Virus record (IMG/VR): IMGVR_UViG_3300042521_002634
Location: 34,427 to 98,426 of that record
Source: a virus
DNA length: 64,000 nucleotides
Strand: one strand, 5' to 3'
Positions 46,214 through 54,874 of this stretch are shown here, piece by piece. Within the stretch, counting starts at the first letter, position 1; each line of letters starts with the position of its first letter. The notes under the pieces are model-generated. The model was not told where the DNA came from. It made no database searches and saw only the letters and a program-made list of their open reading frames with translations. Made by a program: the position numbers and the translations under genes.

Positions 46214-46462
46214 TTAGTCAACTTCTATAAAAATACATTCACCAGGGCAGTCTTCTGCAGCTTCAACAACATCACCAAGGCGGTCTTCTGCGAAAGAGGC
46301 TAAACCGCTTGCGCCTTCTTCGTTTCCCCGCAGCTTGGAAAATACTTTGCCATTCTCTTGAACGTAGGCCAGTCCATCCTCCAGCATGATGAAAACATCC
46401 GGGGCCACCTCTGCGCACAGTCCATCGCCAGTACATAAGTCTTGATCTATCCAAACACGCAT
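46214..46462 (-). CDS. Ferredoxin ([3Fe-4S]/[4Fe-4S] type)
   Basis: An 82-residue acidic ferredoxin of the actinobacterial P450-partner kind. Cluster ligands are C10 and C16 (LCTGDGLCAEVAPDVF) and C72 followed by Pro (DCPGEC); the middle Cys is replaced by Gly, favouring a [3Fe-4S] cluster. It could feed electrons to the oxygenase, radical SAM or ribonucleotide reductase enzymes encoded nearby, but the partner is unknown. Confidence 0.88.
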   Translation of the reverse strand: MRVWIDQDLCTGDGLCAEVAPDVFIMLEDGLAYVQENGKVFSKLRGNEEGASGLASFAEDRLGDVVEAAEDCPGECIFIEVD

Positions 46463-46569
46463 TCAACTGCCTTACTTGTTAGTTCTGGGTCATAGATGTA
46501 CGATTCTCTGTCTTCTGGATCGTAAAAAGAATTTACACTTTCTAAGTTGTAAAAATAATTGTTTTCCAT
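46447..46569 (-). CDS. Small acidic protein
   Basis: A 40-residue acidic protein (MENNYFYNLESVNSFYDPED ...VECVFG) whose ATG overlaps the upstream stop (TAATG) and whose 3' end overlaps the ferredoxin start by 16 bases. The coupling supports it as a gene. Function unknown. Confidence 0.6.
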   Translation of the reverse strand: MENNYFYNLESVNSFYDPEDRESYIYDPELTSKAVECVFG

Positions 46570-46976
46570 TATTTTTTGCTTGCAGCGCGTCTTGCTGCTA
46601 AGACCCCATAGTCTTTTACTTTTGCATCACCCATGTACTCCCAAGCGTAGCCATCGGCAATCAGCGCGTGGTTGACAGAAGTTTCTGCTCCGTCAAGATA
46701 CAACCAGCCAAGAATGCGTCCATACTTTTCTGAACTGTCTGGTTTTTCAGTTTTGATGACAATTTTTTTTGCGTTGTCAATGAGGTGCTTGACGCGATCT
46801 TTTACCTCAATCCCAAGCGCCTTCTCGGCTAAGTCCGTAGTGCGAGATTCTGGTGTATCAATGCCAGCAAGACGGACTCGCTGGTAGTAAGAAATATTAA
46901 ACCCAAGATCAATATCAACATCTATAGTGTCTCCGTCTACGACTTTAAGAACTCGTTTAATTCTGTACTCGTACAT
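46569..46976 (-). CDS. Staphylococcal-nuclease-like nuclease
   Basis: A 135-residue SNase-fold enzyme. The ligand and catalytic residues line up exactly with staphylococcal nuclease numbering: D21, R35, D40-T41, E43 and R87 (VVDGDTIDVDID, RLAGIDTPE, KYGRILG). No signal peptide, so it probably works inside the cell, for example on host DNA or RNA. Calcium-dependent phosphodiesterase activity is expected. Confidence 0.9.
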   Translation of the reverse strand: MYEYRIKRVLKVVDGDTIDVDIDLGFNISYYQRVRLAGIDTPESRTTDLAEKALGIEVKDRVKHLIDNAKKIVIKTEKPDSSEKYGRILGWLYLDGAETSVNHALIADGYAWEYMGDAKVKDYGVLAARRAASKK

Positions 46977-47263
46977 TATGAGCCTTCAAGATGATCTGGA
47001 ATTCCATTGCCATTTTTGTCTTCTGCATTGCGCCCTGTTGAAATCATCAAACCCGCAAGTGTTCCTGTAATGAAAGTAGCCACTGAGGACAGAACTCCAA
47101 AAAACATTTTGTCGTTTTCGGCTTGAGCGCCAATTGGCTGAGTAACAAATACCAAAGCCCAAAGAACGCCAATAGTAGTAATTGTCAAAACAAAACCAAG
47201 CACGCAACCAATAACAAACTTAAGTCGTGCGTCAAGCTCTGCTGGTGTCAGTCGTGGTCTCAT
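46976..47263 (-). CDS. Two-helix membrane protein with C-terminal EF-hand-like loop
   Basis: A 95-residue protein from ATG 47263, which overlaps the upstream stop (ATGA). Two membrane helices (LKFVIGCVLGFVLTITTIGV and MFFGVLSSVATFITGTLAGL). The tail DKNGNGIPDHLEGS resembles a calcium-binding loop and is common in phage membrane proteins near lysis genes. May be a holin or spanin-like protein. Confidence 0.75.
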   Translation of the reverse strand: MRPRLTPAELDARLKFVIGCVLGFVLTITTIGVLWALVFVTQPIGAQAENDKMFFGVLSSVATFITGTLAGLMISTGRNAEDKNGNGIPDHLEGS

Positions 47264-47460
47264 GGCGCGATTGTCTCCTCTGTTGGATCCCATCCAAGTA
47301 ATGTTTTTGTGCAGTTTCCATCTACTTCGCATATTGGTGGCTCACATTCCTTACTTTCCCAGTTTTTTGGATCTTGGCATGAGTATCTATATGAACCGTC
47401 GTAGCCGCAGGACGATGCTATCGCAATTCCCGCGGCGATAACTAACAACTTAGTTTTCAT
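47260..47460 (-). CDS. Small lipoprotein-like protein
   Basis: A 66-residue protein with a signal peptide and lipobox-like end (LLVIAAGIAIASSC). The exposed part has paired Cys (YSCQDPKNWESKECEPPIC, then DGNCTKT). This type recurs in phage genomes near lysis or envelope genes. Function unknown. Confidence 0.75.
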   Translation of the reverse strand: MKTKLLVIAAGIAIASSCGYDGSYRYSCQDPKNWESKECEPPICEVDGNCTKTLLGWDPTEETIAP

Positions 47461-47602
47461 GGCTAGTGTTTTCGTATTCTGTAATCAACTGACGAAGATC
47501 AAGTAGAGTGTCACAGACCTCAAGAGAAGACAAAAGACTGCGTCCTATTAGTTGTTCCAAGGCCTTATCAATGTGTACAACGGCTTCTTCAGCTACTGGC
47601 AT
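47450..47602 (-). CDS. Small helical protein
   Basis: A 50-residue protein (MPVAEEAVVHIDKALEQLIG ... LITEYENTSHEN) encoded between the holin-like and lipoprotein genes. Its 3' end overlaps the lipoprotein start by 11 bases. Regular helical heptads. Function unknown. Confidence 0.65.
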   Translation of the reverse strand: MPVAEEAVVHIDKALEQLIGRSLLSSLEVCDTLLDLRQLITEYENTSHEN

Positions 47603-47607
47603 GTAAT

Positions 47608-47862
47608 TTATTGTGCTTTCTCTGTAGAGTTTTTGCGATCTACTTTATTAAATACATCATTGATTTCAGCTAAACTGAGCTTTCCATCATCTAAAAACGC
47701 GCGAGATAGCCCTTCAATCACAGTTGCTACACCAGCGATGCCAGCCATGAATATGGCTTTATACAAAGGAATTCCTGCAATAGCGCCAGCTCCAACAACG
47801 CCAAGACCTGACGCAGCAAAAGTTGCCAGAATCCTCAGGCATATGTTCTTTATCTGTTCCAT
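47608..47862 (-). CDS. Holin-like membrane protein
   Basis: An 84-residue protein from ATG 47862 with a GGAAG site; a longer frame to 47958 has a less clear start. Two hydrophobic segments (ILATFAASGLGVVGAGAIAG and AIFMAGIAGVATVIEGL) and an EF-hand-like tail (DDGKLSLAEINDVFNKV). Resembles r1t-type holins. Part of a leftward run with the lipoprotein and small membrane gene. Confidence 0.6.
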   Translation of the reverse strand: MEQIKNICLRILATFAASGLGVVGAGAIAGIPLYKAIFMAGIAGVATVIEGLSRAFLDDGKLSLAEINDVFNKVDRKNSTEKAQ

Positions 47863-48071
47863 AAGACTTCCATATCGTAAGTCTCTCCCTACCGCAAATT
47901 CTATCCCGTATTCTAGACCTGCGAGTTCACAGGCGCTAAACCCTGTCCAATGCGCCATGAGTGAACTGAGTGCAAGTGAGCAGGACGATATCTAGCAGCC
48001 TGCAGCAACTAGTCGCACCGCGCCTGCACAGGCTAATTTTTATAAGAAACCTTGGTTATGTAGCGCCTTAG

Positions 48072-49040
48072 CTATATATCTTGTAGCGCAGAGCTAATGG
48101 TTTTTAGCGTCATTTGTATATCATAACCAATAGTGTCTACTTTTTTATAGTTGCTGACATTCGCGTACTGTGCAAAAATGTCAAAATGCCATTTGTATCT
48201 TGGCACCGCACATATTTCTATACCAGTTGTGTGAGCATCGCACCACATTAAGTTAAGTAAACCAGCTCCTGAGATGCTTGCAACATGACTTGCTTGGCTG
48301 AACTCGCGGACCTGTTCGTATAAACCATAGTCCTGTGCATGCACTACTTTATAATCATTTGCTACAAAGAGGTCTTCGACTGCTTGCTCGTCAGCAAAGT
48401 ATCTAAGTCGTGCCCGTTCTAAGTTCAAACCGCGCTCAGCCTGTCGCTTATATTCTTCGTTATAACGGCTGCGTGATATGTAGATACGACTGTTAGATGG
48501 CGGTTGAAACAAATGACTAAGGTCCTGTCGTAGTATTTTCACGGCATCCTGGTTGTACTTGAACCATTCACTGCTCCCGCATGCCTCAGTTCCCATGTAG
48601 CAGCTACAGAACGGCAGGTAGTGGCGGAAATACGGGGTGAGGTTACACATGTCAAATATGGCAACAACACGCTCGAACTTGTAGTTGTAGCGCGAGATAT
48701 CAATGACGTGGTCTTTATTGTAGCCTGTTAAATCAAAGAAGTCATCAATAACCTTGTGTAGCCAGCCGTTGCCATAATACATTCCCTTATTAGATAAATT
48801 TGTGAGAACAATTTGCGCGTCGTACATGCTTTGAATCATACGCCATTGCGCGTAGATGTCGTGCAACATATGACCGTACTGAGGAACAGATAGCGCTAAG
48901 TATGTGACGCCAGGAAATATCAATGGTTCTGAGTCGTTATTAGTAATTGTAAGATTATTGAGTTCTTGGACGGTGTAGATGCGTCCAGCGACTGGGTGTT
49001 CGGTGATGCTGTCTACAGAAAACTTAGTTTCAGAACTCAT
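48072..49040 (-). CDS. GT61-type glycosyltransferase (DUF563)
   Basis: A 322-residue enzyme. The DUF563/GT61 signature is visible in YLALSVPQYGHMLHDIYAQW, then IYISRSRYNEEYKR, and ASHVASISGAGLLNLMWC near the C-terminus. The GT61 family adds xylose, glucose or similar sugars. The ATG overlaps the upstream radical SAM stop by 11 bases, so the two enzymes are co-expressed. Confidence 0.8.
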   Translation of the reverse strand: MSSETKFSVDSITEHPVAGRIYTVQELNNLTITNNDSEPLIFPGVTYLALSVPQYGHMLHDIYAQWRMIQSMYDAQIVLTNLSNKGMYYGNGWLHKVIDDFFDLTGYNKDHVIDISRYNYKFERVVAIFDMCNLTPYFRHYLPFCSCYMGTEACGSSEWFKYNQDAVKILRQDLSHLFQPPSNSRIYISRSRYNEEYKRQAERGLNLERARLRYFADEQAVEDLFVANDYKVVHAQDYGLYEQVREFSQASHVASISGAGLLNLMWCDAHTTGIEICAVPRYKWHFDIFAQYANVSNYKKVDTIGYDIQMTLKTISSALQDI

Positions 49041-49932
49041 TAGTAGAAAGACCTATCTTGCACGTCGCGCATATTCCAGTTTTTATTCCGTCTTGACCAA
49101 GCATGTTTCTCCAAGGAGCATACGCATCAGAAATAAATATTTCCCATAGTTTATTTTTTGACACGTTGCCCATGATTCCGCCAGCGTGACTGTTGATATC
49201 TGAGCGGGTGTTACAGCAAACCATGACATTTCCGTTGTAGTCAACGTACATATTGTTGAACGGCTGACTGCAAGACTTTGTTCGAACATATGAACTAGAC
49301 ACAATAGAGCTAAGAAATTTAGTTCTACCCGAGCCTTCTTTGCTAAAATTTCTAGCGCGTATGTGCGTAGTTATTCCAACTGTATTGAGATTTACCTCAA
49401 TTCTTTGCCCAGGAATATCTGAAACAATTGAGTACGTAAAACCAAGATCTACAGCTTTTTTGAACAATTTTGACGAAATTTTTTTATGATCGTAAAGTTC
49501 ATTATTACTAAGGTACTGCTGCACAAATAGTTCGTTTAGTCCAGCGTCGCGAAGCTGAAAAATATACTCTCTATCTAGATAGTCTCCGTTTGTATTTGTG
49601 CGCAGTTTAGCTAAAGGAAGCATGTCTCGAGCAGCTTTTATTCGAGACAAGATTATGTCTTTGTTAGACAAAGGCTCATTGTATCTGCTATACGTAATCT
49701 CACCGTCATAGTTTACTTTCGCCAACTGCGAAATTATGTCTAAGTACGTGCTTTCTTCAAGAACAACATTGTGCGAAAGTCTATCAATTTCTGAATTTGG
49801 ACAAAACCAGCATGTTCTGTTGCAAAAGGAAAACAGCTCAATTTCTATAAGACGGACATTTTGCTTAAAAAAATCTTTTGCAAACATGTCATTTTGCAAT
49901 GTCATAGAGCTCGACCCAATTACAATTGACAT
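49030..49932 (-). CDS. Radical SAM/SPASM protein
   Basis: A 300-residue radical SAM enzyme. The 4Fe-4S motif is C37-x3-C41-x2-C44 (SFCNRTCWFCPN). The C-terminus has a SPASM-like set of Cys (VRTKSCSQPF, VMVCCNTRSD, TGICATCKIG). Such proteins mature peptides or modify sugars. Gene overlap with GT61 suggests joint modification of a peptide or glycan. Confidence 0.85.
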   Translation of the reverse strand: MSIVIGSSSMTLQNDMFAKDFFKQNVRLIEIELFSFCNRTCWFCPNSEIDRLSHNVVLEESTYLDIISQLAKVNYDGEITYSRYNEPLSNKDIILSRIKAARDMLPLAKLRTNTNGDYLDREYIFQLRDAGLNELFVQQYLSNNELYDHKKISSKLFKKAVDLGFTYSIVSDIPGQRIEVNLNTVGITTHIRARNFSKEGSGRTKFLSSIVSSSYVRTKSCSQPFNNMYVDYNGNVMVCCNTRSDINSHAGGIMGNVSKNKLWEIFISDAYAPWRNMLGQDGIKTGICATCKIGLSTNEF

Positions 49933-49992
49933 TGTTCTGTAGTCTTGTGCCTAGCTTTCTTTTTAGTTCATAACTAGACATAGTCACATTAC

Positions 49993-52041
49993 TTATTTTT
50001 GATTGTCTTTGATAAACTTTATCTCACACGCGTCCGTCGTGCAGTAAGCTTCACCAATAGCGTCGGCGGCAAGACCACCATAGACGCCTGAAAAATCAAT
50101 TGGAAAAAGACTTCCCATGCTCGAGTTGTACTCTTCTTCACTGATCTGAGTATACGGCATCTGCGGATACGTGGAGTTTCCACTTGGCAAGAACGAAACG
50201 CTCTTCATCTGACCGTCATACATGTGAAGAACTGTGCCAATGTGCCGTGCTTCAGTGTCTGGATCAAAAGAAATTGTCACAGAGACTGAGTTATCTGACC
50301 AATGCCGTTGCGCGGTAGCGGCAAGCGACATCTTTTCAAAGATTGTTACGTCACGCTCAGCGCGTTCAGCCTCAGACTTAATTGGAAAGAACACAACAGA
50401 AGTAGTCATTGGAGACTCGCTTGCTGGTTCAACACGATAGTTAGCCATTTTGAACAATGGCAACATTGGATCGTCGTTTGAAAAACGAATTGCACGGTTA
50501 AAGTACTTACCTCCTGGCGTCCAGTGAACGCCTGGAGACTCTCCAGCAAGAATTGAAACTGTACCTGACGGCTTGACAGTGGTCATTTTAATTGACTCGC
50601 GAATTCCTAACCACTCAGAATACGTATTGTCATAGTCTTTAATCGTCGCATATCCTGCGTCCATCCAGTCACGAAGAACTGGCAAGCCATGAATATCTGC
50701 AAAGTTTGCAACACCCGACATTGACGTTCCAATGCGACGGTTCCGTTGCATAATCGCATTTGTTTCTTCCCAGTGAGTTGGTAGTAACGTCACTGTTTTT
50801 GCGTAAAGGTACGCAAACTTAAGAGTGCGCTTGTAGTCTTCTAAAGACTCATGACGGTTTAGATATGTCTCAACAAGCGTGCAACACTCGTATGACTCTA
50901 GACTTTGCTCGGCGCAAGGATTGTACCCGGCAACGCGATGATCTTTATTATTTACTGGGTCTGCAAGACGCCCGTACTTACGAGAAACGTCCATCCAAAT
51001 AACGCCAGGCTCACCGTTCCTTGCGATACCTTCAACAATAGGTGACAGATCTGTTCCAACTGCTGTTTCAACTGAGTTATTCGACATCCAGCCCCAGCCC
51101 GGTGAGTCAGCGTTATACGAGTTGCGCTCTGGAAATACTTCAGCATTCTTTAAGTTCAAGAAGTCTTGGTCATCAATGCGACCAATCAACAATTCAGCAG
51201 AACGACGAACGTTACCAGAAACTACGCATACACCGATGAGGTTGCCGATGTCAGCAATATCTTTTCTTGTAAGCTTTTCACCAGCTCGATTGTTGAAAAG
51301 ACGACGAATATGAGAGTGTAGTTTCAACAATGGCTCATGGCCAGCCGCAGTTCCACCAAATGTTTTAATTGGCGCGCCGGCTGGGCGAACAAGCTTATAG
51401 TCAAATACAGCTTCATTTTGATCAGATTTTAGATAAGTGTTCAACAATGTTGCCACCGACGTAACCCAGCCTTCACGAGTATCTGGTATTTCAATTACTA
51501 CTGGAGTTTCAGTCGCGCCAGGCTCGTAGATAGTAAAGTCTTTGTCGGCACCCTTGTCATCAAATCCAACGCCAACACCAAGCATTGATGCTTCCATAAG
51601 GAATGCAAATGGTTTGGCTGGATTGTTTTTACTCATTTCAATAGTTGAAACAAAAGCGCAGTTCTGCAGCGCGGCAGAGTTTCGCTGAACATTGACAAGC
51701 GGCGTGCCCATGACCCACAGACCGCGCCCTGGCGGTGTCCACTTAAGGTTGTACATACGGTCAAAAGCTTCTTTAGCACTCGCTTGAGCTTTTGTATCAT
51801 TCCATGGAAGTCTGTTTGATTTGCAGTGATCTTTTTGAAGCGAGTACATTCCGTTAATGACTCTTTCGCATACTTCAGGCCACGTTTCCTTTGTGCCGTC
51901 ATCTTTTAGTCGTGAATACGTCCGAAGAAAAGTAATTTCACCTACAGAGTTGCCCGCGGCATCTTGATATCCAAACGGCGGTTTTTTCTCTTTGTAACTA
52001 GCGACAAACTCATCACTAATGCGAAAAGAAAAGATACTCAC
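49993..52041 (-). CDS. nrdJ: Adenosylcobalamin-dependent ribonucleoside-triphosphate reductase (class II)
   Basis: A 682-residue monomeric class II enzyme of the Lactobacillus leichmannii type that makes deoxynucleotides for phage replication and needs coenzyme B12. The first active-site Cys is C128 (ALQNCAF), followed by the NPCAE core near residue 375. The C-terminal redox pair is C667/C672 (YCTTDACE). GRGLWVMGTPLV and KPSGTVSILAGESPG are also family motifs. The start is by analogy with family length. Confidence 0.93.
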   Translation of the reverse strand: MSIFSFRISDEFVASYKEKKPPFGYQDAAGNSVGEITFLRTYSRLKDDGTKETWPEVCERVINGMYSLQKDHCKSNRLPWNDTKAQASAKEAFDRMYNLKWTPPGRGLWVMGTPLVNVQRNSAALQNCAFVSTIEMSKNNPAKPFAFLMEASMLGVGVGFDDKGADKDFTIYEPGATETPVVIEIPDTREGWVTSVATLLNTYLKSDQNEAVFDYKLVRPAGAPIKTFGGTAAGHEPLLKLHSHIRRLFNNRAGEKLTRKDIADIGNLIGVCVVSGNVRRSAELLIGRIDDQDFLNLKNAEVFPERNSYNADSPGWGWMSNNSVETAVGTDLSPIVEGIARNGEPGVIWMDVSRKYGRLADPVNNKDHRVAGYNPCAEQSLESYECCTLVETYLNRHESLEDYKRTLKFAYLYAKTVTLLPTHWEETNAIMQRNRRIGTSMSGVANFADIHGLPVLRDWMDAGYATIKDYDNTYSEWLGIRESIKMTTVKPSGTVSILAGESPGVHWTPGGKYFNRAIRFSNDDPMLPLFKMANYRVEPASESPMTTSVVFFPIKSEAERAERDVTIFEKMSLAATAQRHWSDNSVSVTISFDPDTEARHIGTVLHMYDGQMKSVSFLPSGNSTYPQMPYTQISEEEYNSSMGSLFPIDFSGVYGGLAADAIGEAYCTTDACEIKFIKDNQK

Positions 52042-52078
52042 AACATACCGCCGTTTCTATATAAAAGTTGAAAATTGC

Positions 52079-52318
52079 TTACTTATTGTTCTCGTTATTG
52101 AACATTTTTTCGTATATGCTTTTGCATTCTTGGCATACTGGAAATTTGTCTGGATCACGAGATGGAATCCAAACTTTACCACATAAAGCGACAACTGGGG
52201 TTCCAAATATTGCCGCCTCTGTCGCTTTAACCTTGTCTACGTAATGTGCGAAAAGGTCGTGGTCACCGTCAACATAAGTTGAAAGTGTTTCTTGCGCTAG
52301 TTCTGACACGTTGGACAC
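52079..52318 (-). CDS. DUF3039 family protein
   Basis: A 79-residue protein with the motif ALCGKVWIPSRDPDKFPVCQ plus CKSIYEKM, the DUF3039 signature, which is typical of Actinobacteria. GTG at 52318 is taken as the start (TTG at 52321 is also possible). Overlaps the glycosylase gene. Function unknown; the Cys set suggests metal binding. Confidence 0.8.
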   Translation of the reverse strand: MSNVSELAQETLSTYVDGDHDLFAHYVDKVKATEAAIFGTPVVALCGKVWIPSRDPDKFPVCQECKSIYEKMFNNENNK

Positions 52319-53094
52319 CAATATAATTCTCTTCCAGCGTGAGTTTCCTGCCTCACAGTGTCGCTACAAATTCGACAAAGTCCGCCTGTTTGTTTATAGA
52401 CATAACTATTTTGCGAGCAACCATGTACTTTAATCTCTTCTTCACTTATATGTTCGGGTTTTACAGTACGTATCTTACCATCAATAGAACCAAGCTTTAA
52501 CAATTCAACTGAATCTTTCCAGATACTTTCAAATTTTTCTTTGGATATCTGTGAGCCATGAATAAACGGAGAAGTATTTGATCTGAACAATAGTTCAGCA
52601 CGGTACACATTTCCAATACCAGCAATCACTGATTGGTCCATTAAAAGAGCAGCAATAGATTTAGAACTTTTCTTAATCTTGTTCCAAGCATGTTCTGGAT
52701 TTGCTTGTGGATGTATCGGATCTGGTCCAAGACGATCAAGTATCTTTTCTACTTCACTAGGGGTTAGTAAGGCGCAGGCCGTTGGCGCTATCAAATCAGC
52801 GTAAAAGTCATCAACCTCAAGACGAAGACGAACACTGTCTTTTGGTTTTGCCTTAGTTCCGTTGTTAAAGTGCAGCCAACCGTACAAACCTAAATGAATA
52901 TGAACCGCGTGTTCGTCATCAAATTTAAGAAACAAGTGTTTACCATGAGCGCCAGCGCCTGTCATTTGTTTTTGATCAATAACTGCGGCGTCAGCAGCGA
53001 ATCTTCCTTGTGGACTTGTTGCAGTTATTTTTTTACCTTTAAAGGCAGCATCACTTAAGTTCGCTAGGTGTCTTATTGAGTGTCCTTCTGGCAT
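52297..53094 (-). CDS. Fpg/Nei family DNA glycosylase
   Basis: A 265-residue DNA glycosylase/AP lyase. It begins MPEGHSIRHL, so the catalytic Pro2 and Glu3 are present after Met removal. The helix-two-turn-helix is followed by a zinc finger (GGLCRICSDTV ... ELYWCPTCQ). MPEGHS is typical of the Nei2 group of endonuclease VIII-like enzymes in Actinobacteria. It removes oxidised bases and may protect phage DNA. Confidence 0.9.
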   Translation of the reverse strand: MPEGHSIRHLANLSDAAFKGKKITATSPQGRFAADAAVIDQKQMTGAGAHGKHLFLKFDDEHAVHIHLGLYGWLHFNNGTKAKPKDSVRLRLEVDDFYADLIAPTACALLTPSEVEKILDRLGPDPIHPQANPEHAWNKIKKSSKSIAALLMDQSVIAGIGNVYRAELLFRSNTSPFIHGSQISKEKFESIWKDSVELLKLGSIDGKIRTVKPEHISEEEIKVHGCSQNSYVYKQTGGLCRICSDTVRQETHAGRELYWCPTCQN

Positions 53095-53113
53095 CTTTTA
53101 ATTATACCTTTTA

Positions 53114-53337
53114 CTAAATCTTTTTCAGCATTTTCATTGCTCTCCAGATTGAAATAGTTGCTAGATGAGAAGAGGCATCATTTTTTCCAAAACTTATGAC
53201 GTAGTCGGCACCGTCACTACACGTGCGTAGGCAGAAACGACGTCGGTATTTACCGATGAATAAGGGTTTGTCTTCATTGCAATATTCTACAATACTTGCG
53301 GTTGAAAAGGTGTTTTGTCAAAAATCACCCACTCCAT
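53114..53337 (-). pseudogene. Small gene interrupted by a frameshift
   Basis: ATG 53337 opens MEWVIFDKTPFQPQVL then stop. A second frame, one base back, overlaps at a run of four T (CCTTTTCAA) and continues STASIVEYCNEDKPLFIGKY and on to a stop at 53114. Read together they give one sensible basic protein of about 73 residues (ending MKMLKKI). Either a mutation, a sequencing error or a programmed -1 shift. No other gene occupies the 53.1-53.4 kb interval. Confidence 0.55.
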
Positions 53338-53397
53338 ACCATGAGTAATATGTATGAAGAACAACCTCCAAAACTCATCTCTAATTAGGAGCACATA

Positions 53398-54240
53398 ATG
53401 GCGAAGAAAGTTGCATGGGACTACGTAGTGCCTGTCAAGCTACCTGCGGATCTTAAAGGAGTAAAACCTGGAAAACTTCCAGACGCTCTGCTCAAAACAG
53501 CAGTTGGTGGTGGCAAACTTCATCATCTTGCAGCCGACGCCTGGGCGGCTATGGTCGCAAAAGCTAAAGCAGACGGTGTCGAGCTTAAGCCAGTCTCATC
53601 TGGAGATACGTATCGCTCGTACGATGCTCAGCTCAAGGTGTTCCTCGAGCGCTATACTAAAGAAGCAAACGGTAACAGTACTCGCACGTTTGAAGGCGTT
53701 AAGTGGTACAAGAAGAACGAGAAACTCGCGAGTCTTGCAGCTCCTGGCACGTCGCAGCATAACTTAGGTATCGCTGTAGACGTTCACACTGCAAGCGGTG
53801 CTCGTCTTGAGTGGTTGATTGATAACGTAAAAGACTTTGGTTTCTCGTGGGAAGTCGTACCGGAAGAGCCGTGGCACCTGCGCTACGTCGCCGGTGACGA
53901 TGTACCAGCTGCGGTTGCAGCGTTCACTGGAGAAGAAGTTTCAACTGTGCCAGCGCCTGCCGCTGCCGCTGCAAAAGAAGAAACTCCAGCACCTGTTGCA
54001 GTTTCTGCTTCTAAGCCTGCACCAGCAAATGACGATGCGGACTCGTTAGACATTGGTTCTCGTGGACCAAAAGTTCGTCAACTTCAACAAGCGCTTAAAG
54101 CAAAAAGCATCTACCAAGGTCCAGTTGACGGAGAGTATGGGCCATTGCTTGCAGCAGCTGTTAAGAAGTTTAAAGTTGCAAATAAACTTGCCGCCGACGG
54201 AAAAGCTGGTGGCAAAGTCTTTAAGTTGCTAGGTATTTAA
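53398..54240 (+). CDS. M15 peptidase with peptidoglycan-binding domain (endolysin candidate)
   Basis: A 280-residue protein. The VanY/M15 fold has SSGDTYRSYDAQLKVF, metal ligands H121 and D128 in SQHNLGIAVDVH, and EEPWHLRYV with the third ligand H160. A Pro/Ala linker covers about 185-215, and a PG_binding_1 domain (VRQLQQALKAKSIYQG, then AVKKFKVANKLAADG) closes it. It should cut peptide crosslinks in peptidoglycan, most likely at lysis. Confidence 0.92.
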   Translation: MAKKVAWDYVVPVKLPADLKGVKPGKLPDALLKTAVGGGKLHHLAADAWAAMVAKAKADGVELKPVSSGDTYRSYDAQLKVFLERYTKEANGNSTRTFEGVKWYKKNEKLASLAAPGTSQHNLGIAVDVHTASGARLEWLIDNVKDFGFSWEVVPEEPWHLRYVAGDDVPAAVAAFTGEEVSTVPAPAAAAAKEETPAPVAVSASKPAPANDDADSLDIGSRGPKVRQLQQALKAKSIYQGPVDGEYGPLLAAAVKKFKVANKLAADGKAGGKVFKLLGI

Positions 54241-54244
54241 GGCC

Positions 54245-54496
54245 ATGGAAATCGTTGTAGCTGTGGTCGGTGTGTTTGGAGCAATTGCGGTAGCGTTGAT
54301 AGAAAAAGATCGACGCGACAGTAAAAAGCACTGGAGTGAAAACAAAGAAGATCACAACTTTGTTGTTGACAAGATTGAAAATCTTGGAAAATCGCTTGGC
54401 AGATCAATTGATCGCGTAGAGGCGACAGGCGTGCGAACAGAAGAAAAACTTGATCAACACATCAACGATCACGCAACCGGCAAGTTAAAGAAGTAG
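54245..54496 (+). CDS. Small membrane protein with coiled coil (DUF2746-like)
   Basis: An 83-residue protein with an N-terminal membrane helix (MEIVVAVVGVFGAIAVALI) and a charged helical remainder (VDKIENLGKSLGRSIDRVEA). Such one-helix coiled-coil proteins follow endolysin genes in actinophages and are thought to assist lysis. Starts 4 bases after the endolysin stop. Confidence 0.7.
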   Translation: MEIVVAVVGVFGAIAVALIEKDRRDSKKHWSENKEDHNFVVDKIENLGKSLGRSIDRVEATGVRTEEKLDQHINDHATGKLKK

Positions 54497-54507
54497 GTAA
54501 TAAGGCG

Positions 54508-54702
54508 ATGGGAAAGAAAAAGAAAATGTCAAAAGACCGTGGGTCTGGTCGAGTAAGAGTTAATCCGCTTACTGGAGAAACAGAAACTGTGTCTGGGACA
54601 AAAGCTGGAAAACGTCGTACTCGACTTTCGTTTGGTCATCCTCTTCGTACTCATGATCTTCACTTCAATAAGAACGAAAGAAAACAATCTACGTCTAAGT
54701 GA
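54508..54702 (+). CDS. Small basic protein
   Basis: A 64-residue very basic protein (MGKKKKMSKDRGSGRVRVNP ... NERKQSTSK). Probably binds nucleic acid. Follows the lysis genes after a short gap with a TAATAAGGCG leader. Function unknown. Confidence 0.7.
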   Translation: MGKKKKMSKDRGSGRVRVNPLTGETETVSGTKAGKRRTRLSFGHPLRTHDLHFNKNERKQSTSK

Positions 54703-54820
54703 CATATGACTTTCTGAAGTTAACAATCTTTGGTAATTACAGAAGGAGATAGCAGCAGCGGCACAACATGCAAGCGCCTCATACAGACCTAAGTGACAGC
54801 TACCTTAGGACAATAATAAA

Positions 54821-54866
54821 GGGGGTCGGCCTACCGCTCGGAGGTGACGGTAGGCCACCTCTTTTT
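54821..54866 (+). terminator. Rho-independent terminator of the lysis unit
   Basis: GTCGGCCTACCG stem pairing with CGGTAGGCC around a GC-rich loop, followed by TCTTTTTATTTTTTATT. This is the clearest intrinsic terminator in the window, on the plus strand. Confidence 0.85.
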
Positions 54867-54874
54867 ATTTTTTA

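Noticed and set aside
53095-53397. Considered as plain non-coding spacer.
   Set aside because: Joining two overlapping frames gives a convincing protein, so it is reported as a frameshifted gene instead.
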